Shown here in pieces: positions 5,551-6,860 of a stretch of DNA of 6,860 nucleotides. The translations under genes and the position numbers were made by a program. Below the pieces are notes generated by a model that worked only from the letters and a program-made list of their open reading frames with translations, did not search any database and was not told the origin of the DNA. Source of the DNA: Austwickia sp040006675 (GTDB lineage Bacteria > Actinomycetota > Actinomycetes > Actinomycetales > Dermatophilaceae); NCBI GenBank assembly GCA_040006675.1, contig JBDTWM010000142.1, positions 1 through 6,860 on the forward strand. Reading direction: 5' to 3'. How positions within the stretch are numbered: the first letter of the stretch is position 1; the number at the start of each line of letters is the position of its first letter.

Positions 5551-6800
5551 TGTCTGCGCGACACGACCATGACTGCGGGTGCGGCGCCGGACGTCGAGCG
5601 CAGGACGTGCGCGAGCTGGTCGAGATGGTCGTCGACCTTGTCGACGGGTCCGGGTCGAGATGCGGGTGCGACTGCGTCGACAGCTGCCCCTGCGCCAGAA
5701 ACGACGGAGGGCACGGTGGCCGCCCCACGCGCCACCCCGGCACTGACGACGGCGGCCTGGGCAACCCCCTCACCCCGGGCGTGCTGCACCACCCCCCTCG
5801 TCCTGGACACTGGCCCGGACCGCGAAAAGACATGCAGCTGCCGTTCTTGTTCCTGCGTGCGAACCCCGGCGACACGGGGACCCGGCCAGTCATCGGGCCG
5901 TTCTGGGAGAGCCCCGACGTCTACATCCTCGGCGGCACTCATCCGTCCGTCGCCCCGGCGGTGCCCCCGCAGCTCGGCCAGACCGCTCTGGCCGGCCAGG
6001 ACAACACCGTCTACGCCCACGTGTGGAACCTCGGTCTCGGTCCTGCTCGCGAAGTGATCGTCGAGTTCTACTGGTGCGACCCGTCGCTGGGCTTCAATCC
6101 AGTCGGCGCGCACCTCGTCGGCTCGACCGTGACGTGGCTGGGCAGCCGACGAGACGCTGATTGTCACAAGGTCGTCAAGTGCCCGACATCGTGGGTGCCG
6201 ACCTTCCTGAACCGCGGGCACGAGTGCCTGCTTGTGCGGGCCTGGGATGTCGCCGCCGACCCGCTGACGACACCCGAGTGGGACGCCTCAATCAACCGGC
6301 ACCTCGGGCAGCGCAACATCCACGTCGTCCCACCCGGGCAGACGTTCGGGGCGGCCGCGCCGATGGCTGGACGGGCGCTGGCCGGCGTTTCAGGTCGGGC
6401 AACCGGCCTCGGCGCTGCCGACGTCGTCGGAGCGGCAGCAGGCCTCGGGCCGAACCCGATCGGAGCCCAACCCCTGCGGCTATCTGTCGGCGCGTTGTAC
6501 GGCACGCCCGCGACGGTCACCGTCGAGCGGCACGCCCCGGCGACGATGCCCTGGCTGCAGCTGCACAGCGGACAGCGGGGCGCCTTCCCCGCCCAGGCCG
6601 TCCCCACCGGACAGTTGCTCCTCGCCCACCCCGGCGGAGCCGACCAGACCGGACAACTCACGGCACACGGCGACGACGCGCAGGTGCTCTTCGCACCAAC
6701 CGACGGGCCACCACGCACCGGGCAGGCGCACGTCTACCGAGTCACGGCCAGCCAGGGTGGCCAGGTCATCGGAGGCTACACCGTCGTCCATCTCGGCTGA
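5550..6800 (+). CDS. CARDB/Ig-like domain protein with Cys/His-rich N-terminus (416 aa)
   Basis: The ATG at 5550 overlaps the upstream stop by one base and has an ideal ribosome binding site. The N-terminus is metal-site-like: H5, H7, C9, C11, then a short helix RRAQDVRELVEMVVDLVDG, then C38, C40, C42, C46 and C48. A Pro/Gly/His-rich linker runs to about residue 95. Residues 121-260 resemble CARDB-type beta-sandwich modules: SPDV, NTVYAHVWNLG (152-162), VEFYWCDPS, and the closing QRNIHVV. An Ala/Gly-rich linker (about 265-305) leads to a second beta-rich domain ending in YRVTASQGGQVIGGYTVVHLG, of no recognised family. CARDB modules are usually binding or adhesion domains, often extracellular, yet no signal peptide or anchor is visible. 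Coupling to the phospholipase-like gene suggests a shared complex or pathway, perhaps as targeting or scaffold subunit; that is inference. The reading frame is certain from codon use; the domain names are judged by eye. Confidence 0.8.
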   Translation: MSARHDHDCGCGAGRRAQDVRELVEMVVDLVDGSGSRCGCDCVDSCPCARNDGGHGGRPTRHPGTDDGGLGNPLTPGVLHHPPRPGHWPGPRKDMQLPFLFLRANPGDTGTRPVIGPFWESPDVYILGGTHPSVAPAVPPQLGQTALAGQDNTVYAHVWNLGLGPAREVIVEFYWCDPSLGFNPVGAHLVGSTVTWLGSRRDADCHKVVKCPTSWVPTFLNRGHECLLVRAWDVAADPLTTPEWDASINRHLGQRNIHVVPPGQTFGAAAPMAGRALAGVSGRATGLGAADVVGAAAGLGPNPIGAQPLRLSVGALYGTPATVTVERHAPATMPWLQLHSGQRGAFPAQAVPTGQLLLAHPGGADQTGQLTAHGDDAQVLFAPTDGPPRTGQAHVYRVTASQGGQVIGGYTVVHLG

Positions 6801-6860
6801 CCCGGGCTAGTACTACAGCCGTAGATCGGGGTCACTGCTGCTCTCTGCGTCTGTAGTGGC
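6801..6860. other. Intergenic end of window with short dyads
   Basis: No gene is seen. CTACAGCCGTAG (6813-6824) is a dyad with half-sites CTAC and GTAG around four bases. The sequence ACTACAG (6812-6818) also recurs inverted as CTGTAGT (6851-6857), 32 bases on. These could form a weak hairpin after the stop codon, be operator half-sites for the next gene, or be the end of another mobile element. No T-run marks a classical terminator. Confidence 0.35.

Overview
The window is high-GC DNA with strong G/C preference at third codon positions, full-consensus Shine-Dalgarno sites and an IS1634-type transposase. This suggests a high-GC actinobacterium. The sequence alone does not fix the genus, and there are no RNA genes, CRISPR repeats or phage structural genes to narrow it.

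Layout. Positions 1-1659 (minus strand) hold almost all of an IS1634-family DDE transposase, whose C-terminus runs off the left edge. Positions 1660-1951 are its upstream flank and contain no supportable gene; the right end of the insertion sequence should lie here. Positions 1952-2557 (plus strand) hold two small, weakly supported coding regions: a 106-residue beta-rich (Ig-like looking) protein, possibly missing a frameshifted N-terminus, and a 66-residue unknown protein. Positions 2533-2809 are an unusual stretch of five inverted repeats in a row, starting with a perfect 13-bp stem that overlaps the end of the 66-residue gene. Positions 2887-5550 encode an 887-residue protein with the metal-ligand pattern of the zinc-dependent phospholipase C family. 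Positions 5550-6800 encode a 416-residue protein with a Cys/His-rich N-terminus, a CARDB/Ig-like middle domain and a second beta-rich C-terminal domain. The last 60 bases carry a short dyad and related repeats but no gene.

How the parts may work together. The phospholipase-like gene and the CARDB-like gene are a tight pair: the stop and start codons share one base (TGATG) and a full AAGGAGG sits inside the first gene, so they are almost certainly co-transcribed and translationally coupled. This pair is the most interesting content. It combines a large metal-dependent hydrolase, whose metal site is split by a long helical insertion, with a partner that looks like an adhesion or assembly module. 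Neither has an obvious Sec signal peptide. Function, substrate and cellular location are not shown by the sequence. The IS element and the two small reading frames look like an accessory or eroded region upstream of the pair.
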